Shown in pieces: positions 9,040 to 19,113 of a stretch of 33,539 nt of DNA. Location of the stretch: the IMG/VR virus record IMGVR_UViG_3300008740_000029, positions 1 to 33,539 of that record. One strand, given 5' to 3'. This DNA comes from a virus. The stretch's first letter is position 1. The number at the start of each line of letters is the position of its first letter. The notes under the pieces were generated by a model that was given only the letters and a program-made list of their open reading frames with translations, was not told where the DNA came from and did not search any database. The position numbers and the translations under genes are program-made.

Positions 9040-9260
9040 TTTAACTCTCCTTTACTATCTTTATCATTGATTATATTGTCAGGCAGTTCTATTAGAAATC
9101 TAACTTGGTCAGCAGAACCTTGTAGGTTACGAATAACCATCTCATCTTTCTCCATTTCCAAAGCATCTCTAATTTGACTCAACCTCTCTTTCAAAGTTCT
9201 TTCAATCTCAGTCCAATGTTCAGACTTTCTAAATTTATCCCAACTTATTGATGTTGCCAT
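9036..9260 (-). CDS. Small helical protein between portal and scaffold
   Basis: 74 aa, beginning MATSISWDKFRKSEHW. It is helical and charged ('IERTLKERLSQIRDALEMEKDEMVIRNLQG'). The frame is open further upstream to 9395, but the ATG at 9260 is preceded by an ideal AAGGAGG, while the longer version would overlap the portal's Gln/Pro-rich tail with an unnatural Asn/Leu-rich peptide. It overlaps the portal 3' end by 26 nt and the scaffold start by 4 nt, so the three genes are translationally coupled. Function unknown; probably a head assembly protein. Confidence 0.7.
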   Translation of the reverse strand: MATSISWDKFRKSEHWTEIERTLKERLSQIRDALEMEKDEMVIRNLQGSADQVRFLIELPDNIINDKDSKGELK

Positions 9261-11268
9261 CTTGTCCTCCTTGTGCAGGTTGTGGTTTAGCAGGTGGTCC
9301 TTCAGGTTGTTCAGGTTGTTGAGGTTGTCCTCCCATTTGTGCTTCAGCCATTGCTTGTTGGTCAGGAGCCATCTGTTGTGGTTGAGGAGCATCATTCATC
9401 CTCTTACCAAACTCTTCAATACCCTTAGCACCCATCTGATATGCTATATGTTTAAATATCTTAACCATATCAAATTGTTGAGCGACCTCTTGATTTTGTG
9501 CTAGTATCTGATATAACTGTACCCACAAGTCTGTAGGCTCACCACCTGGCATTGCTCCGTCATAAGGCACTACATCAAAATCTATAAGTATATCTAATGG
9601 AGATACTCTTGCTTCATTACCTTCATCTCCATAAACTTTCTTAAGGTCCTCTTCCCATCTTCCCATTATCTCAACATAAGTATCTTCTTCCATTAATTGT
9701 TGTGTATGAGAAGCAAACATATATCCAATATCTTGTATACATTGCATACTAATTACTTGAGCCATTTTATCTAATCTAGATACAGCACCAGCCCTAGCTG
9801 CACTTGTCTCAGCAGCTGACTTTGCTTCACCTTTATTATATGTCATACCTTGTAATGAGTCTGAAGCACCTGACACACGATTTATAAGATCTGATAAAAA
9901 TTGACTATCTTGTATATTACCTTTAGTTATATCATTAACTGCAAGTTGTTTAACTGAACCTTCAACTCCACGACCCCAAGCACTTCGTCTTGTTCTAATT
10001 AACTTACCTGGCTCAGGACTTTGTAAGTCGTTTATATTAATCATTGAAGGGTCTACAATTAACATATCATTTAAACTCTTTCTAACATTAGCCATATGAC
10101 TTGAGAATAACCAATCCATTGTTTCTTGTAAAGGATACACTACTTCTAATCTTGAATTTGGTTGAGTACTATATCCATCAAAATCAGGAGAGGCGACACA
10201 CACAGGATACATCTCGTGATTGAGACCTAGGGGCTTAGCAGAAATAATAACTTCATCTCCTGCCAAGATGAATAACCATTTCTCAGGATATTCTCCATCA
10301 CCTAAGCCCCAATCTGTAGGAACTAAATTAACATACAAATACACTAAATCAACTGGGGATGATGTAGTAGCAGGATTAGTGTCGTACTTGGATTGTGCGG
10401 TATTATCGAGGTCGTATATTAGTGTACTTTTAGCATCCATATTTTTAAGATATTTAACATTAAAAAGTTCTCCGTGTTCATCGCCTTCTTCCTCTAATAA
10501 AGAATAATAATTATTTCTATCTACCCAACCAACCCACTCTCCTTCTTGTACTTTATGTATAGGTACATTAGGGTCTGGTAGATACATATAAGGGTCTATG
10601 TTCTCTAAACCATTTCCTTCATAAACTAATTTTCTTGTTGTAGTCTTTTCAAATCCTGTAGATTCATAATTACCTGTCATCCTTGCAAAGAAACCTGTCT
10701 TTGATTTGGTAGCTTTATAACCATACCTTGCTATCCAAGTAGGGTGTACAATACCTACACCATATACTAATGAATCTCTAAATAATGTATGCATAGCTAA
10801 ACCAACCTTAGATTTAGTACATTGATTTTCAACTAACTTCTCTAATAATATAGCACCTAATCTATCTTCAGGTCCAACTGCTTTATATTTGAATATAGGC
10901 ATTTGTAGAAAAGCTTTAGTTAAATATGTTAATAATGTTTCTAATGTAGAATACAATACAGGAACTGTTATTGGTGTATCAGCATCTATTCTATTCTGAC
11001 CATCTAATGTAGCATCACTATTGTGTGCAATTAAAGCTTTATCAATTCTTTCCCACTTCTTATATTTAACCTGCATTTTATCTCTACTATCTCTAGCTCT
11101 CCTTAAAATCTTTCGAACAAGTTTATCGTGTTCCTTTGTTCCTGGTTTAAAATTCTTCCCAAGAAATTCAGGGTAGTCATATTTATGGTCTACATCACTC
11201 CAATTTTTATTGGTAGCTGTAGAACCTTGAGCTTCCTGATTACTACTTGGGTCTAAAATATTCGGCAT
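9235..11268 (-). CDS. Portal protein
   Basis: 677 aa, within the size range of large podovirus/SU10-like portals. The N-terminal third is basic and helical ('HDKLVRKILRRARDSRDKMQVKYKKWERID'). The core segments 'TVPVLYSTLETLLTYLTKAFLQMPIFKY' and 'LVYGVGIVHPTWIARYGYK' match the portal wing pattern. A later stretch ('YPVCVASPDFDGYSTQPNSRLEVVYPLQETMDWLFSSHMANVRKSLNDML') is typical of portal stem and clip regions. The C-terminal 60 residues are Gln/Pro/Gly-rich and probably disordered. It forms the twelve-fold DNA channel that binds the terminase. It starts 1 nt after the preceding gene's stop, with AAGGAG inside that gene's end. Confidence 0.88.
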   Translation of the reverse strand: MPNILDPSSNQEAQGSTATNKNWSDVDHKYDYPEFLGKNFKPGTKEHDKLVRKILRRARDSRDKMQVKYKKWERIDKALIAHNSDATLDGQNRIDADTPITVPVLYSTLETLLTYLTKAFLQMPIFKYKAVGPEDRLGAILLEKLVENQCTKSKVGLAMHTLFRDSLVYGVGIVHPTWIARYGYKATKSKTGFFARMTGNYESTGFEKTTTRKLVYEGNGLENIDPYMYLPDPNVPIHKVQEGEWVGWVDRNNYYSLLEEEGDEHGELFNVKYLKNMDAKSTLIYDLDNTAQSKYDTNPATTSSPVDLVYLYVNLVPTDWGLGDGEYPEKWLFILAGDEVIISAKPLGLNHEMYPVCVASPDFDGYSTQPNSRLEVVYPLQETMDWLFSSHMANVRKSLNDMLIVDPSMININDLQSPEPGKLIRTRRSAWGRGVEGSVKQLAVNDITKGNIQDSQFLSDLINRVSGASDSLQGMTYNKGEAKSAAETSAARAGAVSRLDKMAQVISMQCIQDIGYMFASHTQQLMEEDTYVEIMGRWEEDLKKVYGDEGNEARVSPLDILIDFDVVPYDGAMPGGEPTDLWVQLYQILAQNQEVAQQFDMVKIFKHIAYQMGAKGIEEFGKRMNDAPQPQQMAPDQQAMAEAQMGGQPQQPEQPEGPPAKPQPAQGGQDGNINKLG

Positions 11269-11269
11269 T

Positions 11270-12265
11270 CTAAATCTCCTTATAATTAATTGTTATAGAA
11301 AATGCAGGCTCAAATGTATTGATAGCGCTAGATACTGTATCCTGTAATTTTGATACTCCTATTCCCCAAGTATATCCACTGGTTATCTGATAAGCATTAG
11401 GGAAATGAGTAGCACCATCAAATGTATAATTAATAGTAACACCTGATGTAGCACCTACATTTGTAAACATTATATCCTGCTTACTTGCAGAAGAATTATT
11501 AGGTGCTGAAACATTTAAAGGAAAATTATGTATCGAAGGCATCTTCCATATGTATATCCTCATTGAAGGGTCAGCTGTTGCTGGTAACACTGAAGAGCCA
11601 TCAGCACAAGCTGTAACCTGTACACTAACAATTTCATAACTACTTGTAGCATTTACACCTGGTTGACCTCCTAATAAAAACTTACTTAAAACAATAGAAT
11701 CAAACTTCTGTGTAGCACTAACATAATTAGCATACCAAGTATTGTCATTCCAATCTCCATTACCAGATAAGTCCCTATAAATTCTACCAGCTCCATTACC
11801 ACTAGCAGTGTCCCAAGTAGGACCTCCAACTTTACCTGATACTGTATAAGCAACTGTATCTGTTGATGTTGAAGCTGTTTGAACTTTAATCCACATAGAA
11901 GTACCTACACCATCTACAGTGTCAGGTACACTTTCACCTGCTGATGAAGTTTCATCTCCAATATATAAAGCTTGTGAATTATCTCCTGCACCTACTTGAG
12001 ATACAATTAGTAATGTACCATTCTCAGCATCTAATAAATTAAGTTCAGCACTAGGGTTATTAATATTTGCTACAGTTACTCTTTTAATTACTTTAGCTAA
12101 GTAAGTTTCATTAATAAGTTCATCTCCAGTAGGGTCGGCAGTTGCAGTAACAGTAATACCTGTTTCACTAATCAATCCTTGATGAGTTTGCCCATTACTA
12201 AATGTGCTTACATCATTAAATAAAAAAGGTCCTGTACTTCCTTGATATACTTTCTTTGTCGCCAT
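11270..12265 (-). CDS. Ser/Thr-rich beta-structured virion protein
   Basis: 331 aa, rich in Ser, Thr, Gly, Asn and Val with an alternating beta pattern and no enzymatic motif or membrane segment. It opens MATKKVYQGSTGPFLF and ends TFEPAFSITINYKEI. Composition suggests a fibre, capsid-decoration or carbohydrate-binding beta-sandwich protein. It is separated from the large terminase upstream only by the 23-bp palindrome and its ribosome binding site (AAAGGAG, partly formed by the palindrome's arm). Family not recognised. Confidence 0.62.
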   Translation of the reverse strand: MATKKVYQGSTGPFLFNDVSTFSNGQTHQGLISETGITVTATADPTGDELINETYLAKVIKRVTVANINNPSAELNLLDAENGTLLIVSQVGAGDNSQALYIGDETSSAGESVPDTVDGVGTSMWIKVQTASTSTDTVAYTVSGKVGGPTWDTASGNGAGRIYRDLSGNGDWNDNTWYANYVSATQKFDSIVLSKFLLGGQPGVNATSSYEIVSVQVTACADGSSVLPATADPSMRIYIWKMPSIHNFPLNVSAPNNSSASKQDIMFTNVGATSGVTINYTFDGATHFPNAYQITSGYTWGIGVSKLQDTVSSAINTFEPAFSITINYKEI

Positions 12266-12272
12266 TAGTCTC

Positions 12273-12295
12273 CTTTGTTCATAATGTGAACATAG
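12273..12295 (-). promoter_or_regulatory. 23-bp palindromic motif, copy 2
   Basis: Read on the minus strand: CTATGTTCA, then CATTA, then TGAACAAAG. It begins next to the terminase stop codon (12296-12298) and ends 7 nt before the ATG of the 331-aa gene. Its last AAAG plus the following GAG forms the Shine-Dalgarno. Confidence 0.75.
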
Positions 12296-13768
12296 TTATG
12301 CAATTCTCCAATCCTCTAATGCTGGAGGGTCTTGCCTGTTTAATTCTCTATACTCTTCTTCAATCACTGCAGGGTCATCAAATGTCTCATCAGTAGGTTC
12401 AAAGTACCTATAACCTAATTCTAACATTTCAACAATGTAAGCAAAAGCATCCATAGCATCAAAATACTTTGACCTAGGGAATGACATTAATTGGTCTTCT
12501 AATACATCACATACTCCTTCTCTGTGATATATCAGACCTTGTCTGTAAAAGGAAGCTAATGCAGCTATCCTATCTTCTTTCTTTGCTCTTGCTTTTAATT
12601 CTATTAATTCAAATACACTATTCCTTCTTAACATTTCATTTCTTAATGGATATGTTATAAACTCATTTAAAGATGTTACTTCTAATCCAACTACTCTAAC
12701 ATTCCAAGCTTTCTGCATTTCAAATATCTCATCATATAACTCATCAGGATATAATCTTTTAACACACATATCTCTTACATATAACTTATTAGAGTCACAA
12801 TCAACTCCCACACATACAATAGCACTAAATGCTGAATGTAATTTAACTGACTTAGCAGGGTCGACTAATATAACATTCTCAATTTTATGGTCGTTCTTCC
12901 ATAAATCTTCTTCTTTATACTTCTGAAAATAGTCAGGTTTAAATACTGCATCTTCAACTGATATAGGTACATTCATATACTCACGATAGAATACATCAAG
13001 TAATCCTTGCTCACGATACTCTCCAACTAAACTCTTAACCTTCTCATCAGGCATAAAGTCAGGCCAATTAGATTCGTACACTTCATTACATAATGATAAC
13101 TTTAATTTAGTCCAATCACTTTCTTCCAAAAGATTTTGTAGTAAAGCATCTTCGTGTAGTACTGTACCAATCATTATAATTCTCCAATCATCTCTTGCTC
13201 TATTAACTGAGTTAGTTACATCAGCAAAAAACCACTCTCTTAATTTTTGTCTTTGCTCTTCACTTCTTACAGATTCAGCATTTTCCAAATCATCTATGAT
13301 AATTAAATCAGGTCTCTCATTTCCGTGTAGTAGTCCACGAACTTGTTGTCCACTACCTCTAGGCATTACCATTGTACCACCTTCTGTAATCCATTGGTCT
13401 TTAGAGAATTGGTCTGACTTAACACTACCAAATAACTTTGTAACATTCTCATTCTGCATTAATTCTCTTTTCAAATTCTCTGCTTGTAGTACAGCACTTG
13501 TTGCACTAGATGATATTGGTATAATAAACTTCTTATCTTGAAATAACATATACCTTGAAGGTAATGCTAAATTAACTAATGATGTTTTACCAAATCCCCT
13601 AGGTGCAGCTATTACTAATTTCTGTACAGTATTATCATCCAACACTTCAAATAATTGTTCGTGCATTCTACTGAATGGTAAATAGAATCTGTCAGGAAAT
13701 AAAACCTTCGCTGTCTTAGCTGTAGACATATAACATTCACTCATTATTCTTTCGACTTGTTTATTCAT
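12296..13768 (-). CDS. terL: Terminase large subunit
   Basis: 490 aa, a normal TerL length. The ATPase domain has a Walker A-like 'APRGFGKTS' (residues 55-63), Walker B 'LIIIDDLE' (155-162) with the catalytic acidic pair, and a coupling motif 'GTVLHED' (201-207). The C-terminal nuclease domain starts with 'ILVDPAKS' (300-307; Asp303 is a candidate metal ligand) and continues to a helical end with further acidic residues around 435-445. It pumps and cuts DNA at the portal. The ATG directly follows the TAG of the 305-aa gene without a strong Shine-Dalgarno, implying translational coupling. The small subunit is not adjacent but about 8 kb upstream in the same operon. Confidence 0.95.
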   Translation of the reverse strand: MNKQVERIMSECYMSTAKTAKVLFPDRFYLPFSRMHEQLFEVLDDNTVQKLVIAAPRGFGKTSLVNLALPSRYMLFQDKKFIIPISSSATSAVLQAENLKRELMQNENVTKLFGSVKSDQFSKDQWITEGGTMVMPRGSGQQVRGLLHGNERPDLIIIDDLENAESVRSEEQRQKLREWFFADVTNSVNRARDDWRIIMIGTVLHEDALLQNLLEESDWTKLKLSLCNEVYESNWPDFMPDEKVKSLVGEYREQGLLDVFYREYMNVPISVEDAVFKPDYFQKYKEEDLWKNDHKIENVILVDPAKSVKLHSAFSAIVCVGVDCDSNKLYVRDMCVKRLYPDELYDEIFEMQKAWNVRVVGLEVTSLNEFITYPLRNEMLRRNSVFELIELKARAKKEDRIAALASFYRQGLIYHREGVCDVLEDQLMSFPRSKYFDAMDAFAYIVEMLELGYRYFEPTDETFDDPAVIEEEYRELNRQDPPALEDWRIA

Positions 13769-14686
13769 CTAAGGTACCAACACTTTCGCACTAACACAAT
13801 GAGTACCATAGTAAGTAGAACTAGTCCCATTCTTAATAAGCCATACTAATCCATAACCTGCAGGAATAACAACTGCTGATACAGTTCCTGTAACATTATA
13901 ACTATAATCACCTGCAGAAGGATTAACAGATACTTTACCTACACAAGTAAAATCAGGTGGGTTACTAGTTGAGCTATTATTAGGAATAGCGAACTTAAAT
14001 AGATAAGCAGTATAATCTCCTGCTGTTCCTGAAAATCCTCCCATAGCTCTTACACTATGTATAACTGTATCTGAGTGAGTTATATGACCTCCACTACAAG
14101 CCCAAGCATATGTTAAATCTTCTGTATAGTATTGCCAGTTACTACCGTTAGCTACTGATGAATCTATAGCAGGATTTCCCCAACCACTTGAGTTGTAATA
14201 ACTTTCTAAATCTCTATCATCTACATTAGGATAACTAAAATTAGTACTACTACCGTACAACTTTGTGAAACATAAGTTTGCAAATGTCTGTACTTCTAAT
14301 CCTGTTACTGATGTTGGAAAACTTCCTTGTGAAACATAACTACCAGCAACTCTTTTTTCAAATGATATTTCATTACTACCTGAAGGATTATTTCTTGATA
14401 TCCTCCAAGAGCCGTTAGTACTACTATCTCCTATATAAAATCTTCTATCACTAGCTGTCTGAATTGATTTAGTATTCTCTAATTTACCATCTAAGTTAAC
14501 TGCAGTATTCCACTGAGTTTTACCTGCACCTGTAGGTTGTAATACCTTTGTTGTAGTATTCTCAGTTGTACCTACTTCATTTAAATCTATAGCATCTAAA
14601 GCTCCTGCTTCGTGTGAGGCTTTATGTAACTTAGGTTCGTGTAAGTCAGCTTGATTTGTTAAGTCTGAATGTTTCTTTACTGCCAT
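13769..14686 (-). CDS. Virion structural / tail-fibre-like protein
   Basis: 305 aa. A His-rich N-terminus ('HSDLTNQADLHEPKLHKASHEAGALDAIDL', residues 6-35) resembles attachment segments of phage fibre or decoration proteins. The rest is beta-rich with many Ser, Asn, Tyr and Gly ('YIGDSSTNGSWRISRNNPSG'), ending in a small beta domain. AGGAG lies inside the end of the 1478-aa gene, which it overlaps by 10 nt. A fibre or tip role is suggested by its neighbours; the family is not recognised. Confidence 0.6.
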   Translation of the reverse strand: MAVKKHSDLTNQADLHEPKLHKASHEAGALDAIDLNEVGTTENTTTKVLQPTGAGKTQWNTAVNLDGKLENTKSIQTASDRRFYIGDSSTNGSWRISRNNPSGSNEISFEKRVAGSYVSQGSFPTSVTGLEVQTFANLCFTKLYGSSTNFSYPNVDDRDLESYYNSSGWGNPAIDSSVANGSNWQYYTEDLTYAWACSGGHITHSDTVIHSVRAMGGFSGTAGDYTAYLFKFAIPNNSSTSNPPDFTCVGKVSVNPSAGDYSYNVTGTVSAVVIPAGYGLVWLIKNGTSSTYYGTHCVSAKVLVP

Positions 14687-17600
14687 AATAATTCTCCTGA
14701 ATCTGAAGTTAATCTTTCGCCACTCTCAGCTACTACGGCTTCTATATAATCAGGTATTCCTGCATTACCTAATGAACTATTATATTCATCTATAGAAACA
14801 TCACTGTATGTAGTCTTTGCAACATTAGTATAATAAGTATTATTAGAGTGAGCATAATTAATATCATAATAAGTATTTAAATATAAGTTATTAGAAGGCC
14901 ATAAATTAAATAAATCAATTTCTCCAAAAAGATGTACAGTTGTAGCACCTGTTATATTAGCACCTAACTGTTCACTTCTTGCTCTTGTAGCATAATTGAT
15001 AACAGACTTTACAGAATATTTAAGTGGCTCTCTTGTCCAACCTTGACTCTCTACTGATGTCGCTACAGCAGTACCTCTTTTAACTAATGAATTACCATAA
15101 TGGAAGTCAGGTGTAAATGCACTTTGTTCTAAATTCTGTTGGTCATACCAAACACTATCAGCTATTAAAAATCCTAGATGTTGGTCTCCGAATTGAATTC
15201 TTGCTTTATAAAAACAAACTTTTAAATAATTAGGTAAGCTATCATTATAACCTCCGTGTCTATCATTTATCCATTGTTTACTAAATGTAACTTCCCAAGT
15301 AGTTCCAGTAGTAAATTTAAGATTACCAAATCCAATCGCTTCATTAAACTTAGCTTCCTCTACATCATTATCTATACTATCGTGAGGTTGAGGTAAGAAA
15401 GAAAAGTTAGCTCCAGCTCCATTAGACTTAACATAAAAATGCTCCATCCATCTTTGGTCTTCCAACTGATAAGGAGCATCATTCATTATAATTAGTCCGT
15501 AACAATGACCTGGGTCTATTCTTGTATTATCAGTAAAATCATTAGTCATATCTACTTCCCACTTTACTGTATCTACTGTAGGTTGTGTATAAGTATCAGC
15601 AGGCTTCTCAGTTCCGTGCATATAGATATATCTAATTGAAGGTACATTAATTTTATAAAAATGATTTTTAGTACTCTGTCCTATACCTGCAAATTCAGGT
15701 TCTCCTGAGTTTAATAATCCCCACTCAGAAGGTAATTGGTCCTGCATAGACTTAGGCCAGAATAAATAATTTTGAGGCATTAACTGTTTAGCATCCCATC
15801 GCTTAGGGTGGTGCCATACACCTATACCTAGATAAGGGTTCCAACTACCACCTGAATAATTCATCCAATCTATATTATGATATATACTTGAACGAGCCAT
15901 AAAGTAATTCTCAGGAGCCCATATATCATCTGTTGCATAATTACCTAATTGGTCCTCAGCATATTCACTATAATTTACATAAGTGTATAATAATGGTTTA
16001 GCGTGAGTTAACTTTCCTGGTATTACCATTTGTTTGTATCCTGCTGTAGCATTACTAATCTCACTAAATACTAAACTACTAAGATGGTAATCTTCAATCT
16101 TAGCAGCTGCATATCCATAATCATTAGAGTCTTGTTTACACCACTGACCTTGTGTAGCAAATGCAGTCCATCTAGGTGAAAACCCTTGTTGTCTATGGAA
16201 TTTAATTTTCTTTCCACTAGTGTTAGGAATATACTTCTTCATCCAATCAGCTTCATAAGTATGAGCTCCACCTCTACAATTCCAAGTCATTTCACTTGCA
16301 CAATCTTTATTAACTATTTGATGATGACTATAACAACCTGATGGAAGAAGGGCTAAAGTAGCTGCTGTCATATATGTCCTTATATCTTCTGATATATCAA
16401 GACCAGCAGTACCATTTCCGTGATATAGAGGATGGTCATCATAAGAATACTTCCACTGATGTTGCATAGGTAAAGGCTCTGGTAAAGGTTGCCCTTCAGC
16501 ATCTATTGACTGCCATAAGAACTCTGCAGTATGATGAGTTCCGTCATATCTCATTTGAGGTTCTTTCTTTGTAGCAGTAGCACCTAAATAATCATAACCA
16601 AATGTTCTTGCAGGATGAGATATTAAAACAGGACCATTAACTCTTTCTACATAACCTTGTTGTTCTTCTGTACAAGTCCATTCATAATCATCAGTACCAG
16701 ATGGTGTTCCTTCTCCTGCATCTCTTGATTTAGTTGATGTTATAGTTCCTGCATCTAATATTCTCCAACCTTCAGCCCAACACATTATACCAAGTTGACT
16801 TTGAAATAAATCTATATCCTCTCCACCTTCTTCAGGAGGTAAAGTAAATGAATGCTCATCAACATAATCATAACCATCTACAAAATGCATCCAAGTTAGA
16901 TTACCAATAAACCCAACATTAGTTCCTAAATTAATCACTTCCCCTTGATGTTTATCTGCATAAACTCTCCAAGGTACTACTTGACCTGTTCCAAACTCAC
17001 TAGCACTATCTACTCCAACTCCAGGATTTAAATCATACTTACTATTTTCTAACTTGGTCATAGCGTGAGATAATCCGTGCCATTGATAAGTTCCATAACC
17101 ATAAGCTCTTATAGCATCATAGTTACGACAATCAGAACCTACATCAATATGTTTATAAAGTTTATTCATACCATTCTGGTCAAGGTTATAAAAATCTCCA
17201 CTCTTCTTAGCTATTACTGCTCCTATAGCTGGATAATATGAGTCAGCGTTTAAATGGTCATTACAATAAGAGTTAGCCCATAATCCTACATCATAATGTT
17301 TTATTTCTTCACAATCAGTTTCAGGGTCATAAGTACCTCCAATAGTTCCGTGATTGATTTCATACTGTTCAGCAGCATTACGACCTTTCTCTCCATTAAC
17401 CTTATTATCATCTGTGCTTTGTGCTTGGTTTAGAAATATTAATCTTCTCTTATTGATATCTCTATCTTCTACTCTTTGATGACAAACACTAGGGTCCCAA
17501 ACATATTCAGGATGATGTTTATTTGCTTGAGGTCCTACAAATACTACATCAGGTCTAGTCCAATAAGTACCTGGAGTACTACATCCAGCAGAGCTAAACT

Positions 17601-19113
17601 CATTACCTTTACCTATTGCAAATATTAAAGGGAATGTATGATTGTGCTGATACATTCTCCAATAAGCTGGTGGTACTGAAGTTCCATCTGAGCCTGTAGG
17701 TAAATCCATACCATACTCATTATTTATACTTAAATCTGAATTTTGCATATTAGCTGACCTATTAAACTTATCATCCATAAACATATATAAACTTCTCTTA
17801 TCACTACTTCTTCCTCCAGTCTCACAAATTGATACAGGCCTAAAACCTGAAGGTATTCTAGAACTATTAAAACCTCCCAAGTGATGATATGATTGTTGAA
17901 ACTCTAATTGATTATTAGGTGAGTTTAATGTACCATATACTTTCTCTCCGTTATCATATGGAGGGTTAGGTCCGTGAGTACCTCTTGGGTCTAAAGTCCA
18001 AGCAAAAATAGACTGACAATTAAATTCAATCTTACCTGAAGCAGGTTTAACTCCTGTATTAAACCAATTAGATAACTCTACATTATTTATCTTAAACAAA
18101 TAAGCAGGTACTGTACCACACCACCACTTACCAAATACACCTAAACTTAAATATGTTGGGTCTTCTTCAGGGTCATCCCAATTAAGTTTCCAAGGAACTG
18201 TGGGAGTTCCCACTCCTTCCGTATCACTTATATAATGACCTAATGCCCAAAATGTTCCATCTGCATAAGCATTACCACAAGGAGCACATACATCATAAAT
18301 ATACTTACCATCTCTATCTGGTAGTGTAGGAATAACATCTCCTTGTAAAGCAGGTTTAACTGTACTTCCATCTGTCCAAGGTATTGTCAATGTATATAAC
18401 TGACCATTCTGAGGAGGTGGTATATCTGTAGTATAATTAACCCACCAACCTCCACCTGCAGTTCCAATTATATGCCCACCTAAATCTAAATCACATTCTT
18501 CGCCATAGTAAGGGCTACTTATATCATCATTAACTACACTAAACTCTCTTTGTCCAAAGTGTTTCCAATTAACAATAACCTTATCATAATAACTATCTGT
18601 TCTAGCTAACCTAAATGTTTTACAAGATGTATTAGTATTCATATTACCTTGTGTGGAATTATAAGTCCTTCCTCTTAAACATACATTTGAATCTTTATAA
18701 GGATAGTCAACACCTAAAGAAAACTTACCTTCTCTTACTCTAACATCACTTATTTTTAAAGAAATCTCCCAAGGGTCTCCAGGTCTAGGTAATGCAATCT
18801 CTTGTGACTTTACTCTTGTTCTAGTAGCTAAAGCACATCTACCTTGCATATTAGTAATACCATAGAATTGTGGAGTTGTTGAATCTTCTAATATATAATA
18901 ATCTTCATCTTCCCAGCTAACATAAGTTTTAACTATCTCCTCACTTAATGTGACATAAGTTGCATCATCACCTTCTCCTAAGTTTATATCAACTTCATCT
19001 CTACGAATATCATTAACTATCCTTGTTGGTCTAATCGTAAAGTTATCTTTTTCGAAAGCGTGTATTATACAATCGAAAGATGGTTTATTATTATCTATCC
19101 ACTCAATAGCCAT
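14677..19113 (-). CDS. Giant structural protein, candidate receptor-binding / tail fibre
   Basis: 1478 aa, the largest gene in the window. It is beta-rich with unusually many Trp, Tyr, Asn, Asp, Gly and His, and no membrane segment. The N-terminus carries a Thr-rich strand domain with an acidic turn ('LGEGDDATYVTLSEEIVKTYVSW', residues about 45-67). The C-terminal end 'ESGERLTSDSGELLWQ' resembles short repeat-like tails seen on other phage structural proteins. I see no recognisable enzymatic or lectin motif. Its start A is shared with the stop of the 231-aa gene, placing both in one assembly module. Size, composition and position suggest host recognition; this is inference. Confidence 0.65.
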   Translation of the reverse strand: MAIEWIDNNKPSFDCIIHAFEKDNFTIRPTRIVNDIRRDEVDINLGEGDDATYVTLSEEIVKTYVSWEDEDYYILEDSTTPQFYGITNMQGRCALATRTRVKSQEIALPRPGDPWEISLKISDVRVREGKFSLGVDYPYKDSNVCLRGRTYNSTQGNMNTNTSCKTFRLARTDSYYDKVIVNWKHFGQREFSVVNDDISSPYYGEECDLDLGGHIIGTAGGGWWVNYTTDIPPPQNGQLYTLTIPWTDGSTVKPALQGDVIPTLPDRDGKYIYDVCAPCGNAYADGTFWALGHYISDTEGVGTPTVPWKLNWDDPEEDPTYLSLGVFGKWWCGTVPAYLFKINNVELSNWFNTGVKPASGKIEFNCQSIFAWTLDPRGTHGPNPPYDNGEKVYGTLNSPNNQLEFQQSYHHLGGFNSSRIPSGFRPVSICETGGRSSDKRSLYMFMDDKFNRSANMQNSDLSINNEYGMDLPTGSDGTSVPPAYWRMYQHNHTFPLIFAIGKGNEFSSAGCSTPGTYWTRPDVVFVGPQANKHHPEYVWDPSVCHQRVEDRDINKRRLIFLNQAQSTDDNKVNGEKGRNAAEQYEINHGTIGGTYDPETDCEEIKHYDVGLWANSYCNDHLNADSYYPAIGAVIAKKSGDFYNLDQNGMNKLYKHIDVGSDCRNYDAIRAYGYGTYQWHGLSHAMTKLENSKYDLNPGVGVDSASEFGTGQVVPWRVYADKHQGEVINLGTNVGFIGNLTWMHFVDGYDYVDEHSFTLPPEEGGEDIDLFQSQLGIMCWAEGWRILDAGTITSTKSRDAGEGTPSGTDDYEWTCTEEQQGYVERVNGPVLISHPARTFGYDYLGATATKKEPQMRYDGTHHTAEFLWQSIDAEGQPLPEPLPMQHQWKYSYDDHPLYHGNGTAGLDISEDIRTYMTAATLALLPSGCYSHHQIVNKDCASEMTWNCRGGAHTYEADWMKKYIPNTSGKKIKFHRQQGFSPRWTAFATQGQWCKQDSNDYGYAAAKIEDYHLSSLVFSEISNATAGYKQMVIPGKLTHAKPLLYTYVNYSEYAEDQLGNYATDDIWAPENYFMARSSIYHNIDWMNYSGGSWNPYLGIGVWHHPKRWDAKQLMPQNYLFWPKSMQDQLPSEWGLLNSGEPEFAGIGQSTKNHFYKINVPSIRYIYMHGTEKPADTYTQPTVDTVKWEVDMTNDFTDNTRIDPGHCYGLIIMNDAPYQLEDQRWMEHFYVKSNGAGANFSFLPQPHDSIDNDVEEAKFNEAIGFGNLKFTTGTTWEVTFSKQWINDRHGGYNDSLPNYLKVCFYKARIQFGDQHLGFLIADSVWYDQQNLEQSAFTPDFHYGNSLVKRGTAVATSVESQGWTREPLKYSVKSVINYATRARSEQLGANITGATTVHLFGEIDLFNLWPSNNLYLNTYYDINYAHSNNTYYTNVAKTTYSDVSIDEYNSSLGNAGIPDYIEAVVAESGERLTSDSGELLWQ

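Noticed and set aside
9261-9395. N-terminal extension of the 74-aa head gene
   Set aside because: It is only the antiparallel-frame reading of the portal's Gln/Pro-rich tail, and the ATG at 9260 has a perfect Shine-Dalgarno.
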